From Microbispora sp. H13382 (GTDB taxonomy: Bacteria > Actinomycetota > Actinomycetes > Streptosporangiales > Streptosporangiaceae), in NCBI RefSeq assembly GCF_014161445.1, contig NZ_JABBXA010000017.1, forward strand, positions 124,001 to 188,000: a DNA stretch of 64,000 nt. The letters are read 5' to 3'. How positions within the stretch are numbered: the first letter of the stretch is position 1; each line of letters begins with the position of its first letter. Shown in pieces: positions 8,160 to 16,860 of the stretch. Under the pieces are notes generated by a model. It saw only the letters and a list, made by a program, of their open reading frames with translations. It was not told the origin of the DNA and made no database searches. The position numbers and the translations under genes were made by a program.

Positions 8160-9914
8160 TTGAGCGTTTCGGCCGCGTCCCACCTCTCCCCGTCCTACCC
8201 CGACAGAGCCGCCTGGGGCACCGCCCCGAAGCTGCGCGCCTGGCAGCAGCAGGCCTTCGACCTCTACTTCAGCCGTGAGCCGCGCGACTTCCTGACCGTC
8301 GCCACCCCCGGCGCCGGAAAGACGACGTACGCGCTGCGGATCGCCAGCGAGCTGCTCAGCCGCGGCGTCGTGCGCGCCCTGACGATCGTCACCCCCACCG
8401 AGCACCTCAAGCGGCAGTGGGCCGACGCCGCGGCCAAGGTCGGGATCAGCATCGACCCCGAGTTCAAGAACAGCCAGGGCGCCACCTCGCGTGACTACGT
8501 CGGCGTCGCCGTGACGTACGCGCAGATCGCGATGCACCCGGCGCTGCACCGGGCCCGCACCGAGGCGCGCAAGACCCTGGTGATCTTCGACGAGATCCAC
8601 CACGCCGGCGACGCCAAGTCGTGGGGCGACGGCGTCCGCGAGGCGTTCGAGCCCGCGACCAGGCGGCTGGCGCTGACCGGCACGCCGTTCCGGTCCGACG
8701 AGAGCCCGATCCCGTTCGTCACCTACGTCGAGGACGGCGAGGGGGCGATGCGGAGCGTCTCCGACTACTCCTACGGGTACGGCCCGGCCCTGGCCGACGG
8801 CGTCGTCCGGCCGGTCATCTTCCTGGCGTACTCGGGGGAGATGAAGTGGCGCACGCGCGCGGGCGACGAGATCGCCGCCACGCTCGGCACGCCGCTGACC
8901 AAGGACCAGCTCTCGCAGGCGTGGCGGGCCGCCCTCGACCCGAAGGGCGACTGGATCCGCCAGGTCATCCACGCGGCCGACCGGCGCCTGACGGAGGTGC
9001 GGCGGGGCGTGCCCGACGCGGGCGGGCTGGTCATCGCCTCCGACCATGAGGCGGCCCGCGCCTACGCCCGGCACATCCGCACGGTTACCGGCGAGGGCGC
9101 CGAGGTCGTGCTCTCCGACGACCCGGGCGCGTCCAAGAAGATCAAGGACTTCGGCACCTCCGACCGGCGCTGGCTGGTCGCGGTCCGGATGGTCTCCGAG
9201 GGCGTCGACATTCCCCGGCTGTGCGTAGGGGTCTACGCCACAAGTACCTCGACCCCGCTGTTCTTCGCCCAGGCCGTCGGGCGTTTCGTCCGCGCCCGCA
9301 AGCGGGGGGAGACCGCGTCGGTCTTCCTGCCCTCGGTGCCCGTCCTCATGGGCCTGGCGGGCGAGATGGAGGAAGAGCGCGACCACGTGCTGGGCCGTCG
9401 TCGCGACGAGGACGGCCTCGACGACCTGCTGCTGGAGCAGGCCCAGCAGGAGAAGAAGCAGCCCGACGCGCTCGGCGACGAACTGCCCTTCCAGACGCTG
9501 GAGGCCTCGGCGACCTTCGACCGGGTGCTGTTCGACGGCGGCGAGTTCGGCACCGCCGCCGCACCCGGCTCGCCGGAGGAGGAGGACTTCATCGGCCTGC
9601 CCGGCCTGCTGGAGCCCGACCAGGTGGCCTCACTGCTGCGCAAGCGCCAGGCCGATCAGCAGGCGGCCAAGCGCAAGACCAAGAAGAGCGAGGAGTCCGC
9701 CCCGGCTCTCGCGCCGCACGAGCAGCTCGCCGAGCTCCGCAAAGAGCTGAACGGGCTCGTCGGCGCGTGGAACCACCGCACCGGCCAGCCGCACGGCGTC
9801 ATCCACGCCGAGTTGCGCCGGGCCTGCGGCGGCCCCGCCATCGCCCAGGCGACGGCGGAACAGGTCCGCGAGCGCATCGCCATGCTCCGCAAATGGGCCA
9901 CCCAGCGCAGGTGA
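8160..9914 (+). CDS. DEAD/DEAH-box superfamily 2 helicase
   Basis: A 584-aa ATP-dependent SF2 helicase. Walker A PGAGKTT lies at residues 55-61 and Walker B/motif II is DEIHHAG near residue 147. Motif III is LTGTPFRSD, and the C-terminal lobe contains VRMVSEGVDIPRL and the arginine-finger motif QAVGRFVRAR. After the two RecA lobes there is a charged linker (RQADQQAAKRKTKKSEES) and a small helical C-terminal domain. The XPB/RadD-like architecture fits double-stranded DNA or branched-nucleic-acid work, but the precise role in actinobacteria is not established. Start TTG 8160 has GGGGAGG 5 nt upstream. It belongs to the conserved set found near DUF3039, pncB and clpS in actinobacterial chromosomes. 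Confidence 0.9.
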   Translation: MSVSAASHLSPSYPDRAAWGTAPKLRAWQQQAFDLYFSREPRDFLTVATPGAGKTTYALRIASELLSRGVVRALTIVTPTEHLKRQWADAAAKVGISIDPEFKNSQGATSRDYVGVAVTYAQIAMHPALHRARTEARKTLVIFDEIHHAGDAKSWGDGVREAFEPATRRLALTGTPFRSDESPIPFVTYVEDGEGAMRSVSDYSYGYGPALADGVVRPVIFLAYSGEMKWRTRAGDEIAATLGTPLTKDQLSQAWRAALDPKGDWIRQVIHAADRRLTEVRRGVPDAGGLVIASDHEAARAYARHIRTVTGEGAEVVLSDDPGASKKIKDFGTSDRRWLVAVRMVSEGVDIPRLCVGVYATSTSTPLFFAQAVGRFVRARKRGETASVFLPSVPVLMGLAGEMEEERDHVLGRRRDEDGLDDLLLEQAQQEKKQPDALGDELPFQTLEASATFDRVLFDGGEFGTAAAPGSPEEEDFIGLPGLLEPDQVASLLRKRQADQQAAKRKTKKSEESAPALAPHEQLAELRKELNGLVGAWNHRTGQPHGVIHAELRRACGGPAIAQATAEQVRERIAMLRKWATQRR

Positions 9915-10177
9915 CCCCGCCGTCGTCCGACCCGCGCGGTACGGCTTTGCGCGTGGTCCGGCGGAGTACGCCGAGGAGCTGTCCGGGTGTCTCCTGACGG
10001 CACGCCGCCCAATCGAGGACGGATCGCGGCTCGCCGGTCCCTTGCGGGGCGGTGAGCCGCGCGTGTCTTCGCCCCGGCTACCGGAGCAGGCCAGGAGGAC
10101 CTGCGGCAACACGCCTCGCGTCCGGGGCGCTACCTGGGCTCAACCGTCGGGCTCCGGATTCCGGCCGGGGGTGCCGA

Positions 10178-10939
10178 TCAGGCGGATGCCTCCGTCTGGA
10201 CGTCCTCGGCATGCTCCACGCGCCGAGGGTCCGGCCGGTTGACGAGGTTGCTCATCCGTACCTGGGCGTACACGTCCTCCAACCGGGTCAGGACCGACTT
10301 GAACATCGTCCTGTTCAAGTCGGTCATCCTGCCGATGTGGTCGGCCATGCCGTCGACCTGTTCCATCATCGTGGTCAACTGGCCGCTCATCGCGTCGACC
10401 CGGGTGGTGAGGCCGTCCACCCGGCCGGTCAGGGTCCCGACCTGGTCGGTGAGACCGTCGACGTGGGTGGTGAGGCCGTCGACACGGACGGTGAGCACGT
10501 TGACCTGTCCGGTGAGGGTGTCGACCCGGTTGGTGAGTGTGTCCACGCGCGTGGTGAGGCCGTCCACCCGGCCGGTCAGGACCTCGACCTGTCCCCCGAG
10601 GGTCTCGACCTGCCCGGTGAGGGTGTCCACCCGGCCGGTCAGGGTGTCGACCCGACTGCTGAGTTCGTCGATGCGGCCGTCCACGCGACCGATCTCGTGG
10701 TCCAACCGGTCGAACCGGCGGTTGGCGGCGGCCATCTGGTTCCTGAGGACGCTGATGTCCGTTCTCGTCTGCTCGCCGATCTGCTCGACCCGCGTGAGTC
10801 GCTCGCTTATCGCGTCGACCTTGACCCAGATCATTTGCTGGGCGTCGTAGGCGCGTATGGTCGCATCCAGACGGCTGCTCTTGCCGAGATCCATCACTTC
10901 TTGCTCCAGAAGTTCGACGCGTTCCTCGATCGTCAACAT
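10178..10939 (-). CDS. Heptad-repeat coiled-coil protein
   Basis: A 253-aa protein with no catalytic motif, signal peptide or membrane segment. Residues 1-80 are charged and helical (MLTIEERVELLEQEVMDL). Residues 85-187 are about fourteen near-identical heptads of the form (R/Q)VDxLTx, with Val and Leu at a and d positions; the tail 188-220 continues with Met-rich heptads. This predicts a single very long parallel coiled coil, perhaps a trimer or dimer. The start ATG 10939 has GGAGG 6 nt upstream; the reading frame continues upstream but without a ribosome site. The gene stands alone between a convergent helicase and a divergent gap. Function is unknown; a molecular ruler or spacer is only a guess. 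Confidence 0.8.
   Translation of the reverse strand: MLTIEERVELLEQEVMDLGKSSRLDATIRAYDAQQMIWVKVDAISERLTRVEQIGEQTRTDISVLRNQMAAANRRFDRLDHEIGRVDGRIDELSSRVDTLTGRVDTLTGQVETLGGQVEVLTGRVDGLTTRVDTLTNRVDTLTGQVNVLTVRVDGLTTHVDGLTDQVGTLTGRVDGLTTRVDAMSGQLTTMMEQVDGMADHIGRMTDLNRTMFKSVLTRLEDVYAQVRMSNLVNRPDPRRVEHAEDVQTEASA
10379..10654 (-). repeat. About 13 tandem 21-bp repeats encoding heptads
   Basis: Imperfect 21-bp units encode the heptads RVDTLTG, RVDGLTT, QVETLGG and relatives. Adjacent near-identical units (for example the two RVDTLTG copies) suggest that the coiled coil has lengthened by recombination or slippage. Confidence 0.8.
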
Positions 10940-11206
10940 GCGTGTCCTCCGATGCCGATCGCAGCGTAGCCGAGGCTCGCTGGAGGGAAAGTGAGAGCGC
11001 TGCGGGTGCGCGGAGGTAATTGCTATCAGTTCGGAGGCCGTCGGGATGGGAGTGTTCAAGGCGGATTTTTTGAGGCTCCGTCAGTGGGGTGAGGAATTTC
11101 GCTACCGGGGTGACGCATATTCACCTGGCTCCGCGTGTCCTGTGCACAATGTCATCATTTCCCGTGATTCTTGAACGGCTCATTCTCAACCTTGCCACGG
11201 GGCGCG

Positions 11207-11827
11207 CTATGAGGCGCGGGAGCGCAACGGGATCTTGTCGCCGGTCTGGCCGTTGATCGCCACATAGCGGCGGTGCTGCCGGGTGACCGGGCTGAGCCGG
11301 AGGCTGAGGGAGGCCGTTCCCTGCTCCACGCGCACGGGCACGTTGTGCGCTCCCTCGGGGTGCCGCGCCTCGGCGCCCTCCTGGACCCAGATGCGCAGCC
11401 GGTGCCCGGCCTGGTGAACGGCCACCGTCGCGGTGTCGCACTGCGCGGGCGACGCGGGCCAGTACACCGTGAGGCCCTGCAGGGCCCTGCCGCGGAACGA
11501 CAGTCGTACGGCCTCGGGCTCGGGGATGCGGGGATCACAGGCGGGAGAGCCGGTCGGGACCGGAGACGGCGGCGCGACCGCATCGGTGGAGGGCCGCACG
11601 CCCGCCGGCCGGCCGGCGTCGGTGTGAGGGGCGCGGACGGCGACCGTCTGGGCGGGGGTCCGGGCGGCCCTTTGGGTGAACCCCACGACCATCGTGGCCG
11701 CCTGCAGGGCCGCGAGCGTGAGCGCGCCCGTGACGCGGAGCAGGCCCCGGTGGCCGCGGCCGAAGAGCAGCCAGACGCAGACCGGGGTCAGGACGAGCCA
11801 GGTGAGGCCGAGCAGGAACGCGAACAT
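11207..11827 (-). CDS. Small membrane protein with an external beta-type domain
   Basis: A roughly 206-aa protein of unknown family. Two hydrophobic helices occupy the first 60 residues (MFAFLLGLTWLVLTPVCVWLLF and TGALTLAALQAATMVVGF). A Pro/Thr-rich linker follows, and then a domain of about 110 residues (ACDPRIPEPEAVRLSFRGRALQG... to the end) with two cysteines. The external domain would lie outside the membrane if the N-terminus is cytoplasmic. The start is weakly supported: ATG 11827 begins the first hydrophobic helix but no strong ribosome site precedes it. No link to neighbours is seen. Confidence 0.6.
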   Translation of the reverse strand: MFAFLLGLTWLVLTPVCVWLLFGRGHRGLLRVTGALTLAALQAATMVVGFTQRAARTPAQTVAVRAPHTDAGRPAGVRPSTDAVAPPSPVPTGSPACDPRIPEPEAVRLSFRGRALQGLTVYWPASPAQCDTATVAVHQAGHRLRIWVQEGAEARHPEGAHNVPVRVEQGTASLSLRLSPVTRQHRRYVAINGQTGDKIPLRSRAS

Positions 11828-12007
11828 CGGGGCCGCCAATCCACGAAGTGGTCGTCGCTCTGGGCAATACACCGATGACTCTACGTGGTGAAGGCGTTGG
11901 CATCCGATTCCGCGCGGTCGTGTCCCCGCACACGATTCACGGGTGCGGCGGCCGGGCCGGGTCGCCGGTCATGCCCCCGACGTCGTCGCCGTCCACCGGA
12001 CTGCCTG

Positions 12008-12034
12008 CCGGCCCGTCGGGAGTGCCCGGGCCGG
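12008..12034 (-). terminator. Hairpin downstream of pncA
   Basis: An 8-bp stem CCGGCCCG/CGGGCCGG with an 11-nt loop lies 17 nt past the pncA stop. No U-tract follows. Confidence 0.5.
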
Positions 12035-12050
12035 GGATCGACGTCGCGGG

Positions 12051-12623
12051 TCAGGAGCGGAGGACGGGCTCCCCGGTGAGCTCCACCCCGGCCTCCGCGA
12101 GGCGGGCGAGCGCCGACTCCGTCGTCTCCCGGGCCACGCCCGCGGTCAGGTCCAGCAGGACCCGTACGGTGAAGCCGCCGGCCGCCGCGTCGAGGGCGGT
12201 GGCCCGCACGCAGTGGTCGGTGGCGATCCCGACGACGTCCACGGCCTCCACGCCGCGTTCGCGCAGCCAGGCGGCCAAGCCCACGCCGTCCCCGGTGGCG
12301 CCTTCGAACCCGCTGTAGGCCGCCTGCCGGGCGCCCTTGCTGAAGACCTCCTCGACCTTCGCGGTGTCGAAGGCCGGGTGGAAGTCCGCGCCGGAGGTGC
12401 CGACCACGCAGTGCGGCGGCCACGAGTCGACGTAGTCGGGCTCGGCGGCGAAGTGGGCCCCCGGATCGACGTGGTAGTCGCGGGTGGCGACCACGTGGTC
12501 GTAGGCGTGCTCCTGGACGTGCCGGCTGATCGCGGCGGCCACCTCGGCGCCGCCGCCGACCGGCAGGCTGCCGCCCTCGCAGAAGTCGTTCTGCACGTCC
12601 ACGATGACGAGCGCGGTCTTCAT
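12051..12623 (-). CDS. pncA: Nicotinamidase
   Basis: A 190-aa cysteine hydrolase that converts nicotinamide to nicotinate for NAD salvage. The catalytic triad is in place: Asp9 in VDVQNDF, Lys96 in FSKGARQ and Cys138 in ATDHCVRAT. The metal site Asp49, His51 and His57 is seen in [11 protein letters not shown], with the family's cis-peptide region VGIATDH. Length and order match PncA. It lies 64 bp downstream of pncB on the same strand, so both salvage steps are probably co-transcribed. Confidence 0.95.
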   Translation of the reverse strand: MKTALVIVDVQNDFCEGGSLPVGGGAEVAAAISRHVQEHAYDHVVATRDYHVDPGAHFAAEPDYVDSWPPHCVVGTSGADFHPAFDTAKVEEVFSKGARQAAYSGFEGATGDGVGLAAWLRERGVEAVDVVGIATDHCVRATALDAAAGGFTVRVLLDLTAGVARETTESALARLAEAGVELTGEPVLRS

Positions 12624-12687
12624 GGGATCACCTCACAGTGGCGATCGCGGAAGACCGGCGTCGTCCTCATGCGCCGGTCCTCCGCGA

Positions 12688-13971
12688 TCACTTGAAGATA
12701 GTAGGGACTGCGGGGTCTCCGGGGGAGAGGCTGGACGCCTCCAGTGGCAACTCCGTCAAAGTCGCCCGGTGCCGGTCGCGGGCGGCCGCCAGGGGTTCGC
12801 GGCCGACGACCTTGCCGTCCCGCACGAGTTCGGCCAGCAGCGGCCGGTCCTCCGCGTCCATCGGCTCGCGGGTGACCACCTCGGCGGTGGCGGTGCCGCC
12901 GCTGGTCCTGCGGTAGGCCCACTTGCGCCCGCCGACGCTGGGCTTGCCGACGGACGTCTTCGCGACGGGCTGGAGGGCTCCCGTGTGGTCCTGTCTGGCG
13001 ACGAGCTTGTAGACGAGGCTTGCCGTCGGATGGCCCGAGCCCGTGGACAGGGCGGTGCCCACGCCGTAGGCGTCCACCGGCGCCGCGGCCAGCGCCGCGA
13101 TCGCGAACTCGTCGAGGTCGCTGGTGACGACGATCCGCGTGCGGTGCGCGCCGAGCTCGTCGAGCAGGCGGCGCACCTCCACGGCCACCACCGCGAGGTC
13201 GCCGGAGTCGATGCGCACCGCGCCGAGGTCGTGCCCGGCCAGCTCCACCGCGATGCGTACGGCCCTGGCGACGTCGTAGGTGTCCACGAGCAGGGTGGTG
13301 CCGCGCCCGAGGGAGTCGAGCTGGGCCCGGAAGGCGTCCTCCTCCGAGTCGTGCAGCAGGGTGAACGCGTGGGCGGCGGTGCCCGCGGTCGGCACGCCGT
13401 ACAGGTGACCGGCCATGAGGTTGGAGGTGGAGGCGAAGCCGCACAGGTAGGCGGCCCTGGCGGCGGCGACCGCGGCGTGCTCGTGGGTGCGCCGCGAGCC
13501 CATCTCGATCAGCGGCCGGTCGCCGGCGGCCTGGGCCATCCGGGAGGCGGCCGCCGCGATCGCGCAGTCGTGGTTGAGTATCGACAGGACCAGCGTCTCC
13601 AGCAGCACGGCCTCGGCGAACGTCCCCTCCACCACCATGATCGGAGAGCCGGGGAAGAACGCCTCGCCCTCGCGGTAGCCGTACACGTTGCCGGAGAAGC
13701 GGTAGCCCGCGAGGAACTCGCCGGTCGGCTCGTCCACGATCCCGGCCGAGCACAGATAGTCGATGTCCTGCTCGTCGAAGCGGAAGTCCTCCAGCGCGTC
13801 GAGGAACCGCCCGGTGCCGGCCACCACCCCGTAGCGCCGTCCCCCGGGCAGCCGGCGGGCGAACACCTCGAAGACCGCCCTGCGGTGCGCCGCGCCGCTC
13901 GCCAGCGCGGCCTGGAGCATCGTCAGTTCGTACTGGTCGGTCAGCAGGGCCGTGCCCGTGGTCGTGCGCAC
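12688..13971 (-). CDS. pncB: Nicotinate phosphoribosyltransferase
   Basis: A 427-aa enzyme joining nicotinate to PRPP to give nicotinate mononucleotide, using ATP. Family landmarks are [13 protein letters not shown] at the N-terminus, the central region with [28 protein letters not shown] and VTSDLDEF for the phosphoribosyl site, and GVGTALSTG. The start GTG 13971 gives the usual N-terminus and lies 7 nt after a TAGTCT -10 box, so the mRNA is probably leaderless. It is divergent from clpS, the same arrangement as mycobacterial pncB1 (Rv1330c) and clpS (Rv1331). pncA follows, completing the salvage pair. Confidence 0.94.
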   Translation of the reverse strand: MRTTTGTALLTDQYELTMLQAALASGAAHRRAVFEVFARRLPGGRRYGVVAGTGRFLDALEDFRFDEQDIDYLCSAGIVDEPTGEFLAGYRFSGNVYGYREGEAFFPGSPIMVVEGTFAEAVLLETLVLSILNHDCAIAAAASRMAQAAGDRPLIEMGSRRTHEHAAVAAARAAYLCGFASTSNLMAGHLYGVPTAGTAAHAFTLLHDSEEDAFRAQLDSLGRGTTLLVDTYDVARAVRIAVELAGHDLGAVRIDSGDLAVVAVEVRRLLDELGAHRTRIVVTSDLDEFAIAALAAAPVDAYGVGTALSTGSGHPTASLVYKLVARQDHTGALQPVAKTSVGKPSVGGRKWAYRRTSGGTATAEVVTREPMDAEDRPLLAELVRDGKVVGREPLAAARDRHRATLTELPLEASSLSPGDPAVPTIFK

Positions 13972-13978
13972 GTGTCGA

Positions 13979-13984
13979 AGACTA
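13979..13984 (-). promoter_or_regulatory. -10 box of a leaderless pncB promoter
   Basis: TAGTCT on the minus strand ends 7 nt before the GTG start of pncB at 13971. No ribosome site lies in between. No strong -35 was recognised. Confidence 0.5.
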
Positions 13985-14010
13985 CGACGGTCGTGGTGCA
14001 GGATGGTTAC

Positions 14011-14298
14011 GTGGGTAGCACAGCTCCAGCCGAGGTCGAGCGTCCGTCGTCGGACGTGCGCCCCGATCTGCCGTGGCTCACGATCGTGTGGAACGACCCG
14101 GTCAACCTGATGTCGTACGTCACGTACGTCTTCCAGGCCGTGTTCGGCTATCCCCGCCAGAAGGCCGAGAAGCTGATGATGGACGTCCACCACAAGGGCA
14201 AGGCCGTCGTCGCCAGCGGCACCCGGGAGGAGATGGAGCGCGACGTGCAGATCCTCCACTCCTACGGCCTGTGGGCCACCGTTCAGCAGGACAAATGA
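14011..14298 (+). CDS. clpS: ATP-dependent Clp protease adaptor ClpS
   Basis: A 95-aa adaptor that hands N-degron substrates to ClpCP. The conserved core [21 protein letters not shown] has the Asn-Asp pair that recognises the N-terminal residue. It is followed by the Clp-binding helix ([17 protein letters not shown]) and [10 protein letters not shown]. The N-terminal 25 residues are a flexible tail as in other actinobacterial ClpS. GTG 14011 is chosen, with a modest AGGATGG site upstream; other in-frame GTGs lie a few codons earlier. Its stop overlaps the start of the DUF2017 gene, indicating translational coupling. Confidence 0.94.
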   Translation: MGSTAPAEVERPSSDVRPDLPWLTIVWNDPVNLMSYVTYVFQAVFGYPRQKAEKLMMDVHHKGKAVVASGTREEMERDVQILHSYGLWATVQQDK

Positions 14299-14822
14299 TG
14301 AGCACGGGCTTCAGGGCGACGAGTGGCGGGGTGACCGTCCATCTCGACGCGGGTGAGGTGTCGATCCTGCGCTCGCTGGTGTCCCAGGTGCTCGGCCTGG
14401 TCGAGCCGGGGACCACCGGCGACGACCCGCTGGAGCGCGCCCTCGGCATCGGTGCGGCGGCCCCGTCGGCCGACCCCGTGCTCGCGCGCCTGTTCCCCTC
14501 GGCGTACTCCGACGACGACGAGGCGGCGCAGGAGTTCCGGCGCTACACGGAGGCGACGCTGCGCGACGGCAAGCGGGCCGACGCGACCACGCTGCTGGAG
14601 ACGGCGGAGCCGGGACGGCTCACGCTCACCGCCGAGCAGGGGCAGGCGTGGCTGCGGGCGCTCAACGACGTCCGCCTCGCGCTCGGCGTGCGGCTGGAGG
14701 TCACCGAGGAGGTCCACGAGGAGATCGCCCGGATGCCCGAGGACGACCCCCGCTACCCCTCGTTCGTGATCTACGACTGGCTGACCTACCTGCAGGACAC
14801 CCTCGTCAGGGCCCTTTGGTAG
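14295..14822 (+). CDS. DUF2017 family protein
   Basis: A 175-aa protein matching the actinobacterial DUF2017 family that always follows clpS (Rv1332 in Mycobacterium). It begins in a 4-bp overlap with the clpS stop (ATG 14295; ATG 14298 is the alternative). The sequence is soluble and helical, with a beta-type opening ([24 protein letters not shown]) and a conserved C-terminal region ending [15 protein letters not shown]. Function is unknown, but coupling to clpS suggests a role connected with regulated proteolysis. Confidence 0.85.
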   Translation: MMSTGFRATSGGVTVHLDAGEVSILRSLVSQVLGLVEPGTTGDDPLERALGIGAAAPSADPVLARLFPSAYSDDDEAAQEFRRYTEATLRDGKRADATTLLETAEPGRLTLTAEQGQAWLRALNDVRLALGVRLEVTEEVHEEIARMPEDDPRYPSFVIYDWLTYLQDTLVRALW

Positions 14823-14825
14823 GTT
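14820..14825 (+). promoter_or_regulatory. -10 box of a leaderless promoter for the JAMM peptidase gene
   Basis: TAGGTT overlaps the TAG stop of the DUF2017 gene and lies 6 nt before the ATG at 14832, so the peptidase may have its own leaderless transcript. Confidence 0.4.
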
Positions 14826-14831
14826 GCCCGC

Positions 14832-15248
14832 ATGCTGACGATCCCACGCGAACTGGTCGACAAGATCGTGGCCCACGCCCGGGCCGACCACCCCGACGAG
14901 GCGTGCGGCATCCTGGCCGGGCCCGCCGGGTCCGACCGTCCCGAACGGTTCGTCCCGATGGAGAACGCCGAGCGCTCCCCGACGTTCTACCGCTTCGACT
15001 CGATGGAGCAGTTCCGCGTGTGGCGGGAGATGGACGACCGCGACGAGGTCCCGGTCGTGATCTACCACTCCCACACCGCCACCGAGGCGTACCCCTCCCG
15101 TACGGACATCACCCTCGCCTCCGAGCCCGACGCCCACTACGTGCTGGTGTCGACCGCCTCCGAGGAGGAGACGTCCTTCCGGTCCTACCGGATCGTGGAC
15201 GGCGTCGTCACGGAGGAGGAAGTCAAGATCGTCGAGTCGTACGGTTAA
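14832..15248 (+). CDS. mec: JAMM metallopeptidase, Mec-like CysO-cysteine hydrolase
   Basis: A 138-aa zinc peptidase of the MPN/JAMM family. The signature is complete: Glu in HPDEACGIL near residue 23, then HSHTATEAYPSRTD (HxH, Ser and Asp) near residue 79. The Mycobacterium homologue (Rv1334) cleaves cysteine from CysO-cysteine after CysM action. The order mec-cysO-cysM here is the same, so that reaction is expected. Because CysO here ends in two residues beyond the GG, this peptidase may also trim the CysO precursor, as QbsD does for QbsE. It starts 9 nt after the DUF2017 stop, with a possible leaderless promoter. Confidence 0.88.
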   Translation: MLTIPRELVDKIVAHARADHPDEACGILAGPAGSDRPERFVPMENAERSPTFYRFDSMEQFRVWREMDDRDEVPVVIYHSHTATEAYPSRTDITLASEPDAHYVLVSTASEEETSFRSYRIVDGVVTEEEVKIVESYG

Positions 15249-15257
15249 ACTGAAGTT

Positions 15258-15386
15258 ATGCCCATCGATGACGCTCGTCCCGTGTCGTCACCGGCTGTCC
15301 TGTCGCGCCGGGTACGCCCGGAGTCTCCTGTTCAGGCGTTCCTCTTCGCGCACACGCCTTCTGTCGTCGTCTACGACTGTCGCTGA
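15258..15386 (+). CDS. Possible 42-aa leader ORF between mec and cysO
   Basis: A short open frame (MPIDDARPVSSPAVLSRRVR... ending VVVYDCR) fills half of the 273-bp gap between mec and cysO. It starts 9 nt after the mec stop and has a Cys as its next-to-last residue. Cysteine-responsive leader peptides are known upstream of actinobacterial sulfur genes, but those usually have several Cys codons; here there is only one and the ribosome site is weak. Treat it as a candidate only. Confidence 0.2.
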   Translation: MPIDDARPVSSPAVLSRRVRPESPVQAFLFAHTPSVVVYDCR

Positions 15387-15450
15387 CCCGGCCGCCTGGC
15401 GGAGGCGCCCGTACGGGCCCGCCGGGGAGACGACCGCTGGAATCGACTCC

Positions 15451-15475
15451 CACCTGACCATGTTTCACTCAGGTG
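15451..15475. promoter_or_regulatory. Inverted repeat upstream of cysO
   Basis: CACCTGA (15451-15457) and TCAGGTG (15469-15475) form a perfect 7-bp inverted repeat with an 11-nt centre, 46 bp before the cysO start. It could be an operator or an mRNA hairpin. No regulator is assigned. Confidence 0.35.
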
Positions 15476-15521
15476 AACGCCTACCCTCACGACGACCACT
15501 GATCAAGGAGATTGAGCCGAC

Positions 15522-15800
15522 ATGGCTATCGAGGTCCGCATTCCGACCATCCTCCGCAGCTACACCGATGGCGCCAAGGCGGTCAACGCCAAGGGAGCGA
15601 CCCTCGAAGAGCTGATCGGCGACCTGGAGTCGCGTCACCCCGGCCTGAAGGACCGGCTGGTGGACGACTCCGGGCTGCGCCGATTCGTCAACGTCTACCT
15701 CAACGACGAGGACGTACGTTTTCTCGGCGGGCTCGGCACCCCCGTCGCCGACGGCGACACCGTGACCGTGCTCCCGGCCGTCGCGGGCGGAGCGCGCTAG
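15522..15800 (+). CDS. cysO: Sulfur carrier protein CysO (MoaD/ThiS fold)
   Basis: A 92-aa ubiquitin-like sulfur carrier. Thiocarboxylated at a C-terminal Gly, it donates sulfur to O-phosphoserine on CysM to form CysO-cysteine. The MoaD/ThiS fold is seen in VRIPTILRSYTDGAKAV...TVTVLPAVAGG. Unlike the mycobacterial protein, which ends at GG, this one ends GGAR, so a two-residue tail must be removed before activation. AAGGAG lies 11 nt upstream of the ATG. cysM follows immediately with no gap. Confidence 0.92.
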   Translation: MAIEVRIPTILRSYTDGAKAVNAKGATLEELIGDLESRHPGLKDRLVDDSGLRRFVNVYLNDEDVRFLGGLGTPVADGDTVTVLPAVAGGAR

Positions 15801-16748
<948 letters not shown>

Positions 16749-16790
16749 CCCCCGACCCGGCTGACACGACCGACCGGCTCACCCCGCCCG

Positions 16791-16812
16791 CTCCGGCGAG
16801 GGTGGGCCGGAG
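16791..16812. terminator. Weak hairpin between convergent cysM and DUF3352 genes
   Basis: A 7-bp stem CTCCGGC/GCCGGAG with an 8-nt loop lies in the 112-bp gap between the two stops. It may serve both strands. Confidence 0.35.
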
Positions 16813-16860
16813 TTCCGGTTCGGACGGGATGAGCCGGAGCCTGAGGGCCGGCAGGAGGGG

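Noticed and set aside
10379-10654. Repeats first considered as a CRISPR array
   Set aside because: The 21-bp units are contiguous without spacers and encode regular heptads.
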